Position numbers and translations under genes: made by a program. Of a stretch of DNA of 6,474 bases, positions 6,191-6,474 are shown one piece after another (position 1 is the first letter of the stretch; the number at the start of each line of letters is the position of its first letter). Below the pieces are notes generated by a model that did not search any database, had not been told where the DNA came from, and was given only the letters and a program-made list of their open reading frames with translations. The stretch comes from an uncultured Oceanospirillaceae bacterium (GTDB taxonomy: Bacteria > Pseudomonadota > Gammaproteobacteria > Pseudomonadales > Balneatricaceae): the NCBI GenBank assembly GCA_946221045.1, contig CAMIIY010000120.1, positions 1 to 6,474 of the forward strand. The letters are read 5' to 3'.

Positions 6191-6474
6191 TCAACCGGTC
6201 AGCTGTTCATGCAGTTTCACCACAACTCCGGTCAGCAGCATGATCATCAAAACCGCCGCAGCGAACAGGTACAGGCCCGGATGAACCTGAATGGAGGCAA
6301 ATGCACCCAGTTTCACCATCACCACCAGCACAGCCACCACCAGTACATCCAGCATCGCCCAACGACCATATTCATGCATCAGGTTCAGCATACGCTTAAG
6401 CCGGGAAGCACCAAGACGGCCATGGTTTATCAACCATAAAATCAGGCCCAGCTTCAGTAGCGGCACGCATATGC
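6191..6474 (-). CDS. PqiA-family integral membrane protein, C-terminal part (5' end outside window)
   Basis: The frame enters from the right edge and ends at TGA (6193-6191), giving about 94 residues. The sequence shows PqiA domain features: PLLKLGLILWLIN, a basic segment with RLKRML, then GRWAMLDVLVVAVLVVMVKLG as a membrane helix and GLYLFAAAVLMIMLLTGVVV as the last one. The WxMLDV-(hydrophobic)-VKLG core is the recognisable family signature (paraquat-inducible protein A). PqiA proteins sit in the inner membrane and, together with MCE proteins such as PqiB, are linked to lipid transport across the envelope. No pqiB-like gene follows here; the next gene is the hemerythrin, 86 nt downstream. 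A GTG at 6466 is in frame but is not the start, because the frame continues upstream and the family needs further N-terminal helices. Confidence 0.85.
   Translation of the reverse strand, partial: ICVPLLKLGLILWLINHGRLGASRLKRMLNLMHEYGRWAMLDVLVVAVLVVMVKLGAFASIQVHPGLYLFAAAVLMIMLLTGVVVKLHEQLTG

Noticed and set aside
6209..6439. His-rich open frame on the + strand (resembling a metal-binding small protein)
   Set aside because: It is the antisense of the PqiA-type gene: Val GTG and Met ATG codons of the membrane helices read as CAC/CAT His on the other strand. There is no ribosome site, and the PqiA frame has clear family motifs.

Overview
The window reads as an ordinary chromosomal stretch of a gammaproteobacterium with moderate G+C content. 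The encoded proteins look closest to Escherichia-type YejABEF and Ndh, but the gene order is not the E. coli one, and the hemerythrin and lone PqiA-type genes fit a free-living, probably marine or aquatic, respiratory bacterium (for example of the Oceanospirillales/Pseudomonadales side). The genus cannot be fixed from this sequence.

Left part (1-4196, + strand): the 3' end of a yejA-type periplasmic peptide-binding protein gene, followed by complete yejB, yejE and yejF. Together they encode a peptide ABC importer: YejA captures the ligand in the periplasm, YejB and YejE form the membrane channel, and YejF, with two fused ATPase domains, drives transport. Gaps are 2 nt, 2 nt and a 4-nt ATGA overlap, so this is a tightly coupled operon. 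An inverted repeat without a T-tract straddles the yejF stop codon.

Middle (4197-5745): a 202-nt intergenic region holds two candidate -10 elements and a 9-bp inverted repeat whose right arm ends one base before the Shine-Dalgarno of the next gene. That gene is ndh, a type II (non-proton-pumping) NADH:quinone oxidoreductase, full length with all family motifs. It ends at a strong intrinsic terminator.

Right part (5739-6474, - strand): a convergent single-domain bacteriohemerythrin gene with all seven di-iron ligands, and upstream of it the 3' end of a PqiA-family membrane protein gene that runs off the window. The 86-nt gap between them contains a 9/10 match to the FNR/Anr/Dnr box, placed exactly at -41.5 from one candidate promoter and about -62 from another, plus a 9-bp direct repeat. 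This suggests that the hemerythrin is controlled by oxygen or NO through a Crp/FNR-family regulator.

No mobile elements, CRISPR arrays, tRNA or rRNA genes were seen, and nothing amounts to a clearly new system. The most worthwhile leads are regulatory: the FNR-like hemerythrin promoter and the dyad in front of ndh.
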